From the NCBI RefSeq assembly GCF_036417845.1, contig NC_089980.1:53876501-53940500 (forward strand): a stretch of 64,000 bases of DNA, given 5' to 3'. The number at the start of each line of letters is the position of its first letter. Within the stretch, counting starts at the first letter, position 1. Both the position numbers and the translations under genes were made by a program. This document shows, in pieces, positions 35,656 to 48,072 of the stretch. Source of the stretch: Apteryx mantelli. Lineage: Eukaryota > Chordata > Aves > Apterygiformes > Apterygidae. The notes below the pieces were generated by a model. The model was not told where the DNA came from, did not search any database, and saw nothing but the letters and a program-made list of their open reading frames with translations.

Positions 35656-35732
35656 ATATAATATATAAAATATATATAGATTATATACATAAATACATAT
35701 TTTTTACACACACACACACACACATATATATA
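35656..35732. repeat. AT-rich and (CA)n(TA)n microsatellite cluster
   Basis: AT-rich simple sequence runs into a CA array at about 35706-35724 and then TA units to 35732. Likely polymorphic. Confidence 0.93.
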
Positions 35733-36610
35733 GTGTCATGTGGTTGAAATTAGGGTGGTTTCCAAACTGCTCTGTGTTCTGTATGGGTTGGTGTCAGCTT
35801 CCTCTGGATACCTGCTTGTCAAATGTAGTCGTTAACTGATGCCTTGGTTGTTAGAGTGGCCCTTCAGCCTATGTCAGGTGCGTTAAGTTGCCAAAGTAGG
35901 TGGTCAGATGGAGATGAGACATCTGATTTAGTTTCTCCTGTGAGGAGAGAGGCCATAGTGTATATTCAACTTCTAGACACTAGAGAACCCACACAGAAGG
36001 AAACTGTTATGAATAATCTGATCTGTGCCACCTGTAATAAAACTATGTAATTCAAGTTTAGGAAGGACAGCCACAAAAAACTAGGCTTCATGAGTTTGAC
36101 TGCTGGTGGAAATGCTCATGGTACAATAATGCAGCTTTCTGTGTTAGATTGGCATTTCTGTTAGCTGTAACCATTGCTTCTTGTGATAATTCTGTTGTCA
36201 GTTTTTACCTGTTTCACTGATTAATCTTAAAAACTAGTTTTCCTGTCCATTATTTCTGGATGTAAGATTAATCTTAATGATAATTTTCTCTACCAAAGTA
36301 TAATTAGTGCAGGAAACAGTTTGATTTGTTCAAATTTTAGAAAATTACAGCATAACTCCAGTACCAGCAACTTTTGCAGTATGCCTGTTCTGGAAAGCCC
36401 TTACAACTAATGCATTCTGACTTTGTGATTTTTTAAATGCAGTTTATTGTTCTGAATTTCATGTGTTTGCTGGATGAATCTTTAAAATATTTGAGAGAGA
36501 GGTCTGCCATTTCTATAGCAGGACAAAATTTCCACTTAGTTCATCAGGACTGTCAGTCTCTGCCAGGACATAGTTTCACCTGTATCAATGTTGCCAAGCT
36601 CAAAAGAGCT

Positions 36611-36646
36611 TTTTTTTTTGGGGGGGGGGGGGGCAGGGAGGGTGGG
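36611..36646 (+). repeat. T-run, 14-base G-run and G-quadruplex motif
   Basis: Nine T bases are followed by G at 36620-36633, then three more G3 tracts with loops CA, A and T. This fits the G-quadruplex rule on the sense strand. Confidence 0.9.
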
Positions 36647-38697
36647 CAAATATACCTTTGCGTAGATGAGCAGAATTTGTAGAACTACTTTTTGCATGAA
36701 AAATCACCATTCAGATCTTCACTTCTTACACATAATATTTAAAATGTTTCTTTGAAAACCATAGCCTCTAGATTAACTAAGCCTCTAGATTAAAAATTCC
36801 GCTTGAAAGAAGGGCTGCCACTGTAAGTAGAAACAAATTACTACTATGCTGTAATACTCTTAGCTCTACCTTTAGAAATATATAAACAATACATTGGAAA
36901 ACAGAAATGAAATTAATTGTTGCCTGGGTGCTGTCAAGTTAACCAGATGCTCTAATGGTGATGATACCATGTTGTTGAGCAGGTGTGAAATGGCTAGTGG
37001 TCAGATGAGGGCAGATGGCTTAGCTGCTGGCTGCTACATTCCCACTCCCTTCTGTGGTCAGATGCTCGCCTGACCTGCACGGGGACTGTAGAATGTGCCA
37101 AACCAGCATATCCTGAAACCAAAAAGTACCTGCTGGCTTATAATGCTGTAAATTCTCTGTGCCGGGTCAGGTATGTGCTAGTGCAAGGGTGGGAATAAAG
37201 TATCTAGCTTGGCTTAGGTTGCTGTTCCACGAGAAAGACCATTTCATGCAAGCGCCAGCCCTGAAAGTTCTGTAGCTGTATAGTGAGTTTGAGCAGGAAA
37301 CTACCTTGACTGGAGGAAAAAAAAAAAAAAACAAACCCTCTCTGGATTAGTTAACCTAATTCAAATTGCTCTACAACTGCAAGATGCTAGTACCTGGCAT
37401 AAGGGAGGAGGTGAGAATAAGATTGAGGAAGGGCAGCAGGAAGGGTAGCTGCTACTTCAGCTAGCATTTCTGTTCATTTAAAGTGATTTTGGACCTATGC
37501 TTTTAATGTTAAAATGTGTTGAAGGTAGTCTTTTTTGTGGCCTGATTGATGAATGAAGACTTTTAAATACTGGGGTTGCAGATCTGCAGGTTGTTGGCAA
37601 GTAGTAATGTCAATGAAAAATTAGACTTTTAGTGCCAGAACTGTCATTTTCCCTCTTGTAATTTTCCTATTGTAATTTGGTTTGAGGCAGATGTAATAAC
37701 ATGTTCCTCTTCCCCCAAATCAGACTATGTAAAAGTAACAGTCTTTAATACAATAACTAGTAGAGAGAACTCTTGATTTATTATTTTGAGGCTGTATTTG
37801 AAAGGTACCATAGTGAGTTGTCTGTACTTCTAATTTTTCCTCTATAGATTTTTTGGAGTTATTTATATGCATTCTGTTCTTAGTTCCTCAGCAGTGACAG
37901 GTTGCAGGCAAGCAATTGGAAGGTAAACAATGGATCCTTGAGACTTACTGCTATTTCTTATTTTTGCTCTTGCTCTTAAATAAGTCATGATTGATTGATT
38001 TTGTTTTCGACTAACTTTTATCTAGTTTCAAATGATTAAATTCTGCCTGTATCTCTCTTTTATTATGGGAGCCTTTGTTTTAGAGTATTTTGGTAGTCCA
38101 AATTCGTATACCTCAATTAGTTTTCCTCTTTCTTTCTGTCCTATCAAGTCCTTCAAACAGCTTTCCAAACAATAAGAGCTGTTTACTTTGTGGTTATGTT
38201 TTTCAAGTATCTGTTTACAGTTACTACCAAATCCTCAGTATTAAGGTACTGGGGGATTCACTGAATGGCTGTTGCACAAACATCAATGCAGTTTTTAAAA
38301 GGAGATATAATTTAATCTAGGAAAACCTCATGTATCTTTATTTGTTGCAATTTATATTAAAACAGTCTAATGTAATGAATGGTTGGAGGTTAAATAGTTC
38401 CAGAACTATTTTTGGTGCTCATTGTTGAAAATACCTTTGTTCTAGTGTTTTTCGGTTAACAGCACTAGACTTCATTTTGTAAGAAGAGCATCCTGCATTT
38501 GCTTCTGGTTAATTGTGAAAGGTTAAATGACACTGTACAGTGCAATTTAACTGAAAATATCTTGCAGGTGGCAGACAGTTGCTGTGTGTTGCAAGTACTG
38601 TTTAAGATTTTGCAGATCTTTTATTGTAGGTTTGAAAATTAGAGAAATAAGCCTATAATGCTATAATGCTTTCAGGGAGCACCCCAGTAGGGTGTGG

Positions 38698-38720
38698 TTT
38701 TTTTTTTTTTTTTTTTTTTT
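38698..38720. repeat. T-homopolymer tract
   Basis: Long T run. The right flank lacks the tttatt signal expected next to an antisense processed pseudogene tail. Confidence 0.9.
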
Positions 38721-41379
38721 GAATCTAGCAGGTTTGCCAGAATATCATTCTGAAATTAAGGGGTTTTTTGTTGTTGTTTTTTTTAAATTTTGAAGAACGT
38801 AGGAAATATTCTGGTTTACCTCCTTAATGTAGATGGGTCTGTCCTATAGTTTTTTTTGTTGTTGTTGTTTTAATGAAGCCTATTTTCTTACGTTTTTCTT
38901 TCAGTCTGAGTTGAAATATGAGATGAAACTGCAGTGTCGATTATTCTGGTGGACGATTAAGTTTTAATCCCCATAGTTATTATATTAATTGTCGTTCTGT
39001 GGGAAGTTTGCTAATAGGGAGAATGCATGCAAGATATACAACAGAATATCTACATCAGTGATAATTCAAGCTTTATATGAGCATTTAAGCTGCATTTATG
39101 AAAGTAAATTCTTTTTTAGAGTGTTTTTTAGTTATATTTATAGAAATGAATTTTGACCTTAGTTTAAGATTTTAGTTATGTAGCATTTGTCATATACTGT
39201 ACTGGGATTTGCATTGATTTACTTGCATTAAATTTGTATTAAAAATGTGTGCTGAATTGTTCAGTTCTGTGGGACCTTACTGATCTTGAGTTTTCTTTTT
39301 ATTTTGTAGTGGGACAAGTTCCTAAGATGTAGTTTTCCTCAGAAAAGTGGAGAAACAACTTCCCTTATTTAGTTATGCTTCTTGTGTTGTGGGCCATTGA
39401 TAATTACCTTTCTGATAGGAAACTGATGTTGATCCTGTTTTTATGAACACTAAAGTGTGCATAAATGCAGTTGTGGAAAAACGGAGTCATTCTGCAGTGC
39501 AGTATCTTTGCTGAATCAGGTGTCAAAGATGTGAAAGGGGAAATAAAGCAGATGAAAAAGAAAATTTTTTTTATACAAGCTGTATTTTCATCTGTGTGAC
39601 TCTTCCTTTCTCCTCTTGGAACTGTTTGAGGTGTTGCTATCATCAATCATGAAGCTGCACTTTTTTGAAGGTGTTCTACTTTCTCCCTTAAATGGAAAAC
39701 AGTTTATAATAGTTAACATGCATTTTTTTAAGGTTATATGGAAGTGCTTTTCAATAGTTAAGTGTAGACACTGTATATTAAAAAAAAAAAAAAAAAATTG
39801 TCCTTAAGTTTCAAGTTGGTATAACTGCTAGAAATGCAGGCTAGAAACTTACTGACCTTCATGTAATTTAAATGCTTACTCCTTTAGTGACTTCATATAT
39901 TTGTTCTTAAAATCGTGTAGTGTGGTTTTTTTTTTTTAATTATTTCATTAGAAAACTTGGCTTTGTTGCATATTTATCGCTTTTGGAGAGGGGAAGGAAT
40001 CAATTCCATTTTACTCTATAGACTGACTACAGGTTAGGTAGTAAGGCATCCTGTGAATATTTAAGAGTATCCCGCAATGATAATATTGTTATTACGCTGA
40101 CCTGTTATATCAATATTGTGACCTGAATTCATTTGAAAGTAACTTGTATTTGCTTTAATTCTAATTGTTATGCTGTGAATTAGTTTTATTGTGATTTATA
40201 TTCTGTTAGCAAAACTCCTGAGCAACAGGTACATTAATTTGAATAATTACAGCTTAGCTAGGAGTTAGTTATATGTAGATTTTTGCCCACAGAATTTGAA
40301 TGGGGCAAGGAGAAAGATGTGACACTTCTAATGCTGTTTTTTGGTGTTCTGTAGACCTAGCCATGCAGAAATGCCATTTATAAGGCAAACAGTGGTATCA
40401 GTATAGCTAACATAGCTCAAAGCTATGCTTTTGGAAGGGTTACCAATGAGGAATTTGGAAGGGAAACGTGAATTTTTTTTTATTGCTAGAAAAATTAAAT
40501 AGTTAACAAAATGGATGGTGTATAATTTACTTGTGCTTAAATATGTATTGCTTTATGACTAATATCTGTAGGAGACTATTTTAAAAGCCTGCCTGTATTC
40601 TTTGTTTGGCTTGTGGGAATAGTGATCCAGACCTCATTTGTTGCTACCTCCTGCATGTTAGGAGGGTGGAATAATATTCTCTCATTAACTTCTCTGGCAC
40701 TCTAAAGGAGGGGTTTCTTTTCTCATACATGAGTATTGCTGTGGATTACTGCTCCTGAATATTACTGTTTTGTTTGCAGGAGCCTCTGTGTTTCATTCTT
40801 CAGGAAGTCCAGATTTCCCTGCTACAAATCCCATTGTATCACACTGTAGACTTTTTCCAAACCCCTCTTTTACAATACAAGCCTTTTCTCTTTGTTTTCT
40901 GGTTTTCATTTTTCTTCTTGCATGTGTTCTCCTTCTGTAAAAAGAATGGGACAGTTAGAAGGAAAAAAAAGCTGTTTTTCTGTGGGAATTTTCAAACAAC
41001 CAAACTGTGTAACACCTCAGTCTTCCATAACTTTTAACACTTCTAGTGTGTTCTGTAACCAGCCTTAGTAGTCATGGACCTAGGCTTGAGTTACTCTCCT
41101 GTACCATTTTATTTTATTTATTTATTTGCGCTTCTGGATAACATAGCTTTGAATGAGTGACTATCTTGATTATTACTGGTTAAAGATCAAACAAACCATG
41201 TTGAGAAGCAGCAATCACTTTGCTGAAGCTTCTTGGAAAACTTTGGATGATAATAATTTGAAAGCTAAACTTGTATGTCACTTTTTCAGTTTTAAATGTA
41301 GCTTAAGTGATTTGTATGACTCTTAATGTTATATATTGAAGTTGATTTCCTGCTTTTGTAGTGTTCTTTTTCAGTTGAT

Positions 41380-42957
41380 GATGGTCTAAGGTCAATAGAG
41401 AGGGTGTCAGAAGATAAGGCCATAGCAGAAAAACTAGCTGAATTGTTTTGCTTTGTGTTCATTGTTGAAAAGCTTGGAAAGGTTGCCATGCCAAGAATCT
41501 TTTTATAGGTAACTCATCAGAGAAATTCAAATCAGTGTTTGTAAATGGTTTATAGAACAAATGGGCAACATGAAAGCAAGTTGCTAGAACTAGACAGCAT
41601 TCATCCAAGAACTCTTTAAAAAAAGTGAAGGATGAAATTACTTTACCAACTGGTATGTAATGACTTTTTATCTAGCCATCTTCAGGTTCATAGATAAAAA
41701 TGCAGTGTGAGCCCAGTATTTAAAAGGACTTTTACTAAGGATGATGTCTGTGCTGCTTAAAAACTATAGTAACTTACAGAACTAGTGGATGCATGGATAA
41801 CTGTAAGATTGTGGAAGGGTCAACAGAGCTTTGTGAAAAGAAGTGCCTCATAACCCTGTTGGAGCTCACTCAAGGAGTTAACAAGAATATATGTAAGGAA
41901 GATTCAATTGGCAATGGTACGTAGAATTTCCAAAAGTCATTCGGTAGTCCTCCGTGAGAGGGGAAAGTCCTCATATGGATAATTAATCAGCTGAGAGATA
42001 AGAAATGAAGTGAAGAGGATAATTTTTAGAGGTGAGTGGTAGTTAAAAACATGCTGTTTAAAATACTCAAGGTAGAAAAGATGAGAGCCAACTTTGAATA
42101 ACTACAGAAGAACTCCTAATGTCATAGCAGGTGAGAAAGTGACAGGTAAGTTAGTGTAGATAAATGTAAGGTAACGCATATGGAATCTGCAACTTATTGC
42201 AGGAAACAGCGACAGCTTTGTATTACAATAGATAGTTCTGTAGAAGCACCAATTTGTGCTCAGGAAAGTTAATTCTATAAATTTTTAGGAAAACAGCAGA
42301 GAGCAAAACAAAATATTTATGCCATTGTCTAGGTCTGTGGTGCATCTGCATGTGACTCGTGCAGTCCTTCCATCTCAAAGGTACAGTAGAACTGTGAAAG
42401 GCTCAGAGAGGGGTGACAGATTCATTCAAGGTATGGAATAACTTCCTCGCACAAAAAGAGTTTAGAGTAGGATGTATCAGCCTGAAAAAAATGACTGGAG
42501 GAAAAAAGCCTGTGAAGTCCCAAGTGGCCTGAAGGGGGAGTATGAGAAACGGTTGTTCTTGATCTCTTACAAAAAATAGCATCAGTCGAAGGTAGCAAGT
42601 TCAAAACAAACAAAAGAGGCTTCCTTTCACTGTGTTTTGTGTTTTTTTTTTTTTAAAATGTGGCTGTGGAAATTCTTGCCACAGAAAATATTTTGTGGGT
42701 AGTAAAAGTTTACATGGGCTCAAAAAAAGACAGATTAGTTGAAAAAAAAAATCACTGAAGGCTTCTGAATGAGGAAGTCTTGGAACCTCAAATGATTGGA
42801 AGTTTGGAGAGTATTTGGGTGGAGGGATATGTAGGAGAGGGGGAGAGATAGTATACTCCTCAAGTGTTTCCTGGATGTCTGCTTTTGGCTGCTTTCAGAG
42901 ATGAGATACTGGGCTAGATAGACCCTTGGTCTGACCCACTACATATCTTCTTAGGAT
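41380..42957 (+). mobile_element. Decayed CR1 LINE, sense orientation, older subfamily
   Basis: This is a worn CR1 copy of about 1.6 kb in the AFDN sense direction. Translated islands in shifting frames match the CR1 reverse transcriptase in order: a stretch equivalent to FCFVFIVEKL near 41445-41475, LDSIHPRTL near 41590, GQQSFVKRS near 41818-41845, a KSHSVVLRERG stretch near 41933-41962 (equivalent of the region after the FQKAFD motif), and SVDKCKVTHM near 42153-42183. The end, 'gagatactgggctagataga' and cccttggtctgacccactac, is the 3' terminus of the older reptile/bird CR1 type that lacks the avian octamer tail. Many stops and indels make it non-functional. The 5' limit is approximate. Confidence 0.88.
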
Positions 42958-44775
42958 TAATTATTGGTCCCTCTCTCGCCTTGAACTTTTTGATTAATTT
43001 GAATTATGGATGTTGTTAAAATTTTTAAGAAAAAAATCCCATCTCCTCATTCCTGTATACAAGCTAGTTTAGAAGCATTTTTAAGGAGAATCTCGTCATA
43101 CGAAGTTGTCTGACTTTCACTAGTAAGATCGGGACTAGCCAGTGTAAAAAGCAACAAAAAAAATTGCACACAAAGTATTTTCAGTTTCTGTGGTTGTATT
43201 TTCTTTCTCTATTTTAGACTAGAAGTATACTTCAGGAAAATATTTTATTTCTGTATGTATGAATGGCTTGGTGCAGTCATTCGTTTTTAATCTCTTTCTC
43301 CACCTGTCTTTTTATGGTGTGCCATTTTTTTTCTTACCTATTATGCCTTATCTTTGTTCTAGAAACAATTCAGTACTCTAAAATGCTTACCTACCATGTT
43401 TGTTTCTCCTGATTTTGTTGCAACTGTTAATACTGCAGTGTATCTTGACTTTGAATACCTAGAATGTAGTACAGATACAAAAATATACAGATACAAATAC
43501 AAAAATACAATTGCCTTTTTTAAAAATGGCAATTGCACCTACTGCATAATGTAAATATGTGTTTGTAGTGCCACTGAGAAATGAAAGCAGAGCCTTGCCT
43601 TGGTTCCTAATGATTAGGAAGAGTACTGATGCAGAACTGGGAATTGCAAGTGCCCTGGGAAGAACAGTGTTTACAGTTGTAGAATTTTTCTTCTATATAT
43701 ATAGCAGTAACTAATACTCTTGTCTTACAGTGTAGCTTGTAACACTTTTTTTTTTTTTTTTTTTTTTGGCTGAAGCCTTTTGAATGCTGGATTAACTTCA
43801 GTAAATATCTCATTTTTTTGCTGTTCAAAGACAACCTTGTGATGTCTTTGTGTGATCAGATCAGTGCTGGAGAGGACTGCTTTTAGTGTGAAACCCACTA
43901 TTGCATCTGACACCAGAGGATATATCTTTTGCAAAGCCTCTTGAAAATAAAGACACAAGCAATGATTATTAAACTGTAGAGTAAACTTGAATGTTTGCTA
44001 TATAAATAGCTATACAGATAACAGGACGGTTGAATCTTCTTGATTAACTTCAATGCAGGGCCTCATGAGTGCTGGAAGTCGTGCAGAGGGCAAGAGTAGG
44101 CCAGGCTGAGACTGCTGCAGAACTAGAATTTGAATCTGGAGTCAGTGTTCAGGCCAGTAATAGAGGTGTAAGAACAAGGAGCATCCTCTCGCAGTTTGGT
44201 AGGCTGGAATGTAGGATATGACTGTGATGATTAAGAAAAGTATCTGAGGATGTGGATCTACAAGAGTTTGAGCAGTTCAGTGTTGCAGGTGCAGTGTAGC
44301 CACCAAGCCTAGGGTTCCTGTGTCTCTTTCTTCCCTTCCTTTTGCCTTGTGTTGGTACTGGAGCTTGTCTAGTGTCCCAGAGTGCCTTAAGAGCTAAACT
44401 GAAGACTAACCCTTCCAAAAATATAAAGTAAAAGATCAGGCAGTTTACCTTTCTGAACAGGCTATTTCTGGGACAAACAGATGCCAACATAAGAGAGGGT
44501 GTAGCAGCACATTGGGGGGAAAAGAGGAGAGAAAAGATCACGCTCAGGACTGCCATGATAGAAGGCTGGTCTCTGAGACAGGTTGCTGTTCCACAAGTAT
44601 ACTTATTTTGTATTATTGTTTGCTCTGGATAACAAAATGCCTTGAGACTAGTCTGCATTTCTGGCTGAAAAAAAGGCCATATTAGTTCTGCTGCAATTAA
44701 ACCTATATTAAAAAAGAATTCTGAACCTTAGGACTCTTAGCTGGCAATCAGGTTTGTATCTTTATTTCTTTACAG
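42958..44775 (+). other. AFDN: Intron 1, final portion before exon 2
   Basis: The segment ends in a good acceptor (ttatttctttacag at 44762-44775). It contains a 28-base near-palindrome (43508-43535), a T run (43745-43767), and an antisense frame of 169 codons (44658-44149) that I cannot assign to any family. The sequence around 44040-44600 is less AT-rich than its flanks. Confidence 0.6.
43745..43767. repeat. T-homopolymer tract
   Basis: A run of 23 T bases without an adjacent retrocopy body that I can recognise. Confidence 0.9.
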
Positions 44776-44971
44776 GATCTGGAGTTTCATGGAGTAATGA
44801 GGTTTTACTTTCAAGACAAAGCAGCTGGAAACTTTGCAACAAAATGTATCCGTGTCTCTAGTACTGCCACAACTCAAGATGTGATAGAAACTCTTGCAGA
44901 GAAGTTTCGACCGGACATGCGAATGTTGTCATCCCCTAAATACTCGCTTTATGAGGTGCATGTCAGTGGAG
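44776..44971 (+). CDS. AFDN: Afadin, coding exon 2 (RA1 domain, main part)
   Basis: This encodes residues 40-104 plus the first base of the next codon. DLEFHGVMRFYFQDKAAGNF, TKCIRVSSTATTQDVIETLA and EKFRPDMRMLSSPKYSLYEV follow one another and are essentially identical to mammalian afadin. This is most of the first Ras-association domain (human residues 39-133, here about 43-137), a ubiquitin-like fold that binds GTP-bound Rap1 and Ras at the junctional membrane. The acceptor is ctttacag|GA and the donor GGAG|gttagt, somewhat weaker than consensus. The 196-base length leaves phase 1, which matches exon 3. Confidence 0.98.
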
Positions 44972-46573
44972 GTTAGTATTTATTCACTAAACCTTTGCTG
45001 CGTCCGCACCACCCTCTTACCTGCCCCCAAATGAAGTATCTTAAGCTTTCCCCTCAGCTTCTGAACCTTGTAATAGACTTTGTATTTTTTGCTCTTAAGA
45101 ACACTGCTTTTAATGGGTATATGGGGGAGTGGTATTTCAAATGTAAGTACATATGTCAGACCTCCAGTTTATGTAAGTTTTGATGATATGATCTATTAAA
45201 TGCTATACTTGACATCCTGTACTTGTTGACATTTGTGAGAGAGTTGCTACTTTTAACACTAGTAGAAAAAAATTTGTGAGAGAATAGAAGTGTTAAATTG
45301 GACCACTTAAGAATACATCCTCAGTTTTCTTCTTTGATACTGTCGGCCTTTGTTAGATAGCTTTATGAGACATGTTCCTTTATTGCTAAATTGAGGGAAG
45401 TTCAGTGTATTGTTGTCTGAAGCAATTGTGTTTCTTAAACAGATCCTTTAGTGTTATTTAAGAAGAGCTTGGATTTCTTAATAGACTTTTGATGTTGCTT
45501 GCATGTGCTTTTTCTCCCCCTACCATATAGAAAGCTTCAGGTGGGAAAATGGTGGTGTATGGGTGGGGGTGAATAGTAGAAACTGGCTTTTTGCAGTGGT
45601 TTTTTGCTATTCTGGATTTTGGAAGCTTACACACAACTGGTTTAACTACTTTAAAGTCTGCTTTTCATTGACTGAAACTACTTTGGCTTGAGATAGAAAA
45701 TGGAAATTTCTTGGGGTGTATGATGCTTTTTATAAGCTACTGATGATGACTTGATGTTAATTATAAGAAAAAAGAGCATGTATCATTACCAGTTTAAACA
45801 ATGAATAGTATACATTTTTTCTGCTTAAAATTTTTTTAAAAAAAATCTTAGTGCTATGCCTAGGCTCAAAATGAAATGGTTTCTTCTGTGGGGCAAGTTC
45901 CTGATTGTTTAAAATACGGCTCATAAGAGAGGCACCTCTGTCAGTGTATGAGTGTTTCACATTAAATAAAATGTAACTGCAAAGACATCATTGTCTTTGT
46001 CATGTCATTGTCATGTGTAGATACTGTCTCCTGCATTCCAGAAGGGAGATCAAGTGGCAAAACTTGTTTAATTTTTTTAACCACCTTCTCAGGTTTTGTT
46101 CATATACTTAAAAGAAATATAAAACACTAATGAAATTTTATCTCGTATATGTGTGTAATGTATTTTTTCATTTTATTTTATAATCTACTTATTTTTGTGC
46201 AGTCTTTCTAGAATATTAATTTTTATGTAGAAGCGAGACTGATTAAATTTAAAATCAGGAAGATGAATATTTGGAAGTCTCTTGAGATGGTAAAGTTTAA
46301 AGCATCTGAACTGTAACTATAATGTCTACTCCTGAGTGATAATCTTATGTTCCTAGACTTCAGCTCTGACAAAGATGATGCACAAGGCTACTTTCAGTGA
46401 ACTTTTAGCTTATGCAGATAGAGGGAATATACAAGGAAGAACCAACTGATTGTATATGGTTCACCAAAATTTTTTTTCCTCTTAAAAGCATAACTTGTTT
46501 CTAAGTCTCTTTGCTCTTGTTTGCTCTTGAGGTGCCAAATAACTGTTATTGATTTTCATTTTTTTTGAAGAAG
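44972..46573 (+). other. AFDN: Intron 2
   Basis: 1.6 kb of AT-rich intron with a GT start and a tandem AG acceptor (AG at 46569-46570 and 46572-46573). A small hairpin (45980-45999) is the only structure noted. No repeat or nested gene was recognised. Confidence 0.9.
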
Positions 46574-46686
46574 AAAGAAGATTAGATGTTGATGAGAAGC
46601 CTCTTGTTGTACAATTAAACTGGAACAAAGATGATCGAGAGGGAAGATTCGTTCTCAAGAATGAAAATGATACGCTTCCTCCAAAG
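46574..46686 (+). CDS. AFDN: Afadin, coding exon 3 (end of RA1 domain)
   Basis: With the last base of exon 2 this encodes residues 105-142: ERRLDVDEKPLVVQLNWNKD, then DREGRFVLKNEND and PPK. It completes RA1 and matches afadin throughout. The LDVD here is LDID in human. The start is ambiguous by one codon. The acceptor is a NAGNAG (gaagaag), and use of the upstream AG would start the exon at 46571 and insert one extra Glu. I chose 46574 because it reproduces the usual single-Glu mammalian sequence. The donor is AAG|gtgagg and phase 0 is restored. Confidence 0.96.
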
Positions 46687-48072
46687 GTGAGGCTGTAAGA
46701 AGGAACATGGTAGTGGTAACAGCAGTTTTGAAATCTGTGGGACTTGCTCATATTGTAAAACTTTATTTCCACTTTTTTAATTCCTGAAAACAACTGCTGC
46801 TGCTAATCTTGGATATCTGGAGCAAGGTAAAATGCATCTGCACAACACAGCACTTTTTCCATCTTTCAGATAACTTATGATGCTTTGATCCATGTTGCTG
46901 GCTAGTATTGTAGCATGTAAGGGACAGAAAACTTGGAGCTTGTTTTGCTCTAGTAAGCTGAAGTAAAAATATTACTCTAATAGTTTATCATGCACAATGC
47001 CTATAAGGTAATCCCTTGCAGAACCTTTAAAGGGTAATGCCAGAGGGAGTTTAATAATTAAAACTCATCACCTCCCTAGGTAACATTCTGTTTCTTAACA
47101 GAGCTCACAAATACTTTTTGCTTTTGGGGAATTTTTTTTTTTTCTTCCTGCTGCAAATGAGGGGGATGGGAACATCAGGCAAACAAAACTATATAATATA
47201 TCTAACCTGGATTTTTATAGCTATGGAAAACAGGCTGTTTGGTGTGGGCTGTCTTCAGACAAGTTTTTCGTCTTGGGGTTAGCACTGAATTTCTTCTGCC
47301 CTTGGAATTAGAGCTTGTTAATTTTAAGTGTTTTGGATATATGTGCATGAGCTACACTTATGCTTACACTATGCTTTTGAGTACAGGATGCATCCACATT
47401 AAAGATGGGGAGAGAAAACTAATGGTGCTTTGCACTACATCTACCAGACTTGCCATTCCTATTCATTGACTTCAGTAAACTTCAATCCTCCTTCTCTGTG
47501 TTCTTCCTTTCTTGACAGAAGCAAAAAACCTGCATCTTCTTTCTTATCTTTTGCTATTCTCTCTGCAAAAGACAAGTGGGCCTAGGATTACGGGGATCTT
47601 GTGTATGCAAAGAGCAGGAATTGGAGAAGAGTGAGAACACTGGAAGGACAACTCAGAAAAATACACCATAGAGGAAACATCCTATATAATGTATTTTCTC
47701 CTCCAGTTTATTCTGGTCTGAAACTCCAACACAATGTCTTGGGGAAAAAAAAAAAATCAAGTGCAGTGTTATTTTGTGAAGTATTTTTTTACTGGGAGGC
47801 AAACATTTGTTTTGCAGCCTTCAGTAAATCTTTGAAGTCAAGTAGATGGTATATGCTGCAGTTATTCATGTAAAATTCACCTATTTCTTCACTTCCCTGA
47901 GTATACTTTTGGAGTACAAGATACTCAGTTCATATCTACTTTGGAATTCTTGAATGTGTTTTCATCTTAGTGATGCTGTGTCTTTAACGGAGTTACCTGG
48001 TGATTTAAAATCAATAATAACTTTTCAGTGGACCAAAAGTGATGGAAGCTGTTTTAAACTGATTTATTTCAG
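46687..48072 (+). other. AFDN: Intron 3
   Basis: 1.4 kb of AT-rich intron with GT-AG ends (gtgagg ... tttatttcag). No repeat or other gene was recognised. Confidence 0.92.

Larger units (their letters stand above)
28151..41379 (+). other. AFDN: Intron 1, middle AT-rich portion
   Basis: About 13.2 kb of AT-rich intron with simple repeats and G- or C-homopolymers, listed separately. No exon of AFDN or another gene was recognised. Two short GC- and CpG-containing stretches (33430-33545 and 33960-34310) stand out from their surroundings and are discussed in the findings. A T run at 38698-38720 and an A run at 39780-39797 show no retroposed body. Confidence 0.65.
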
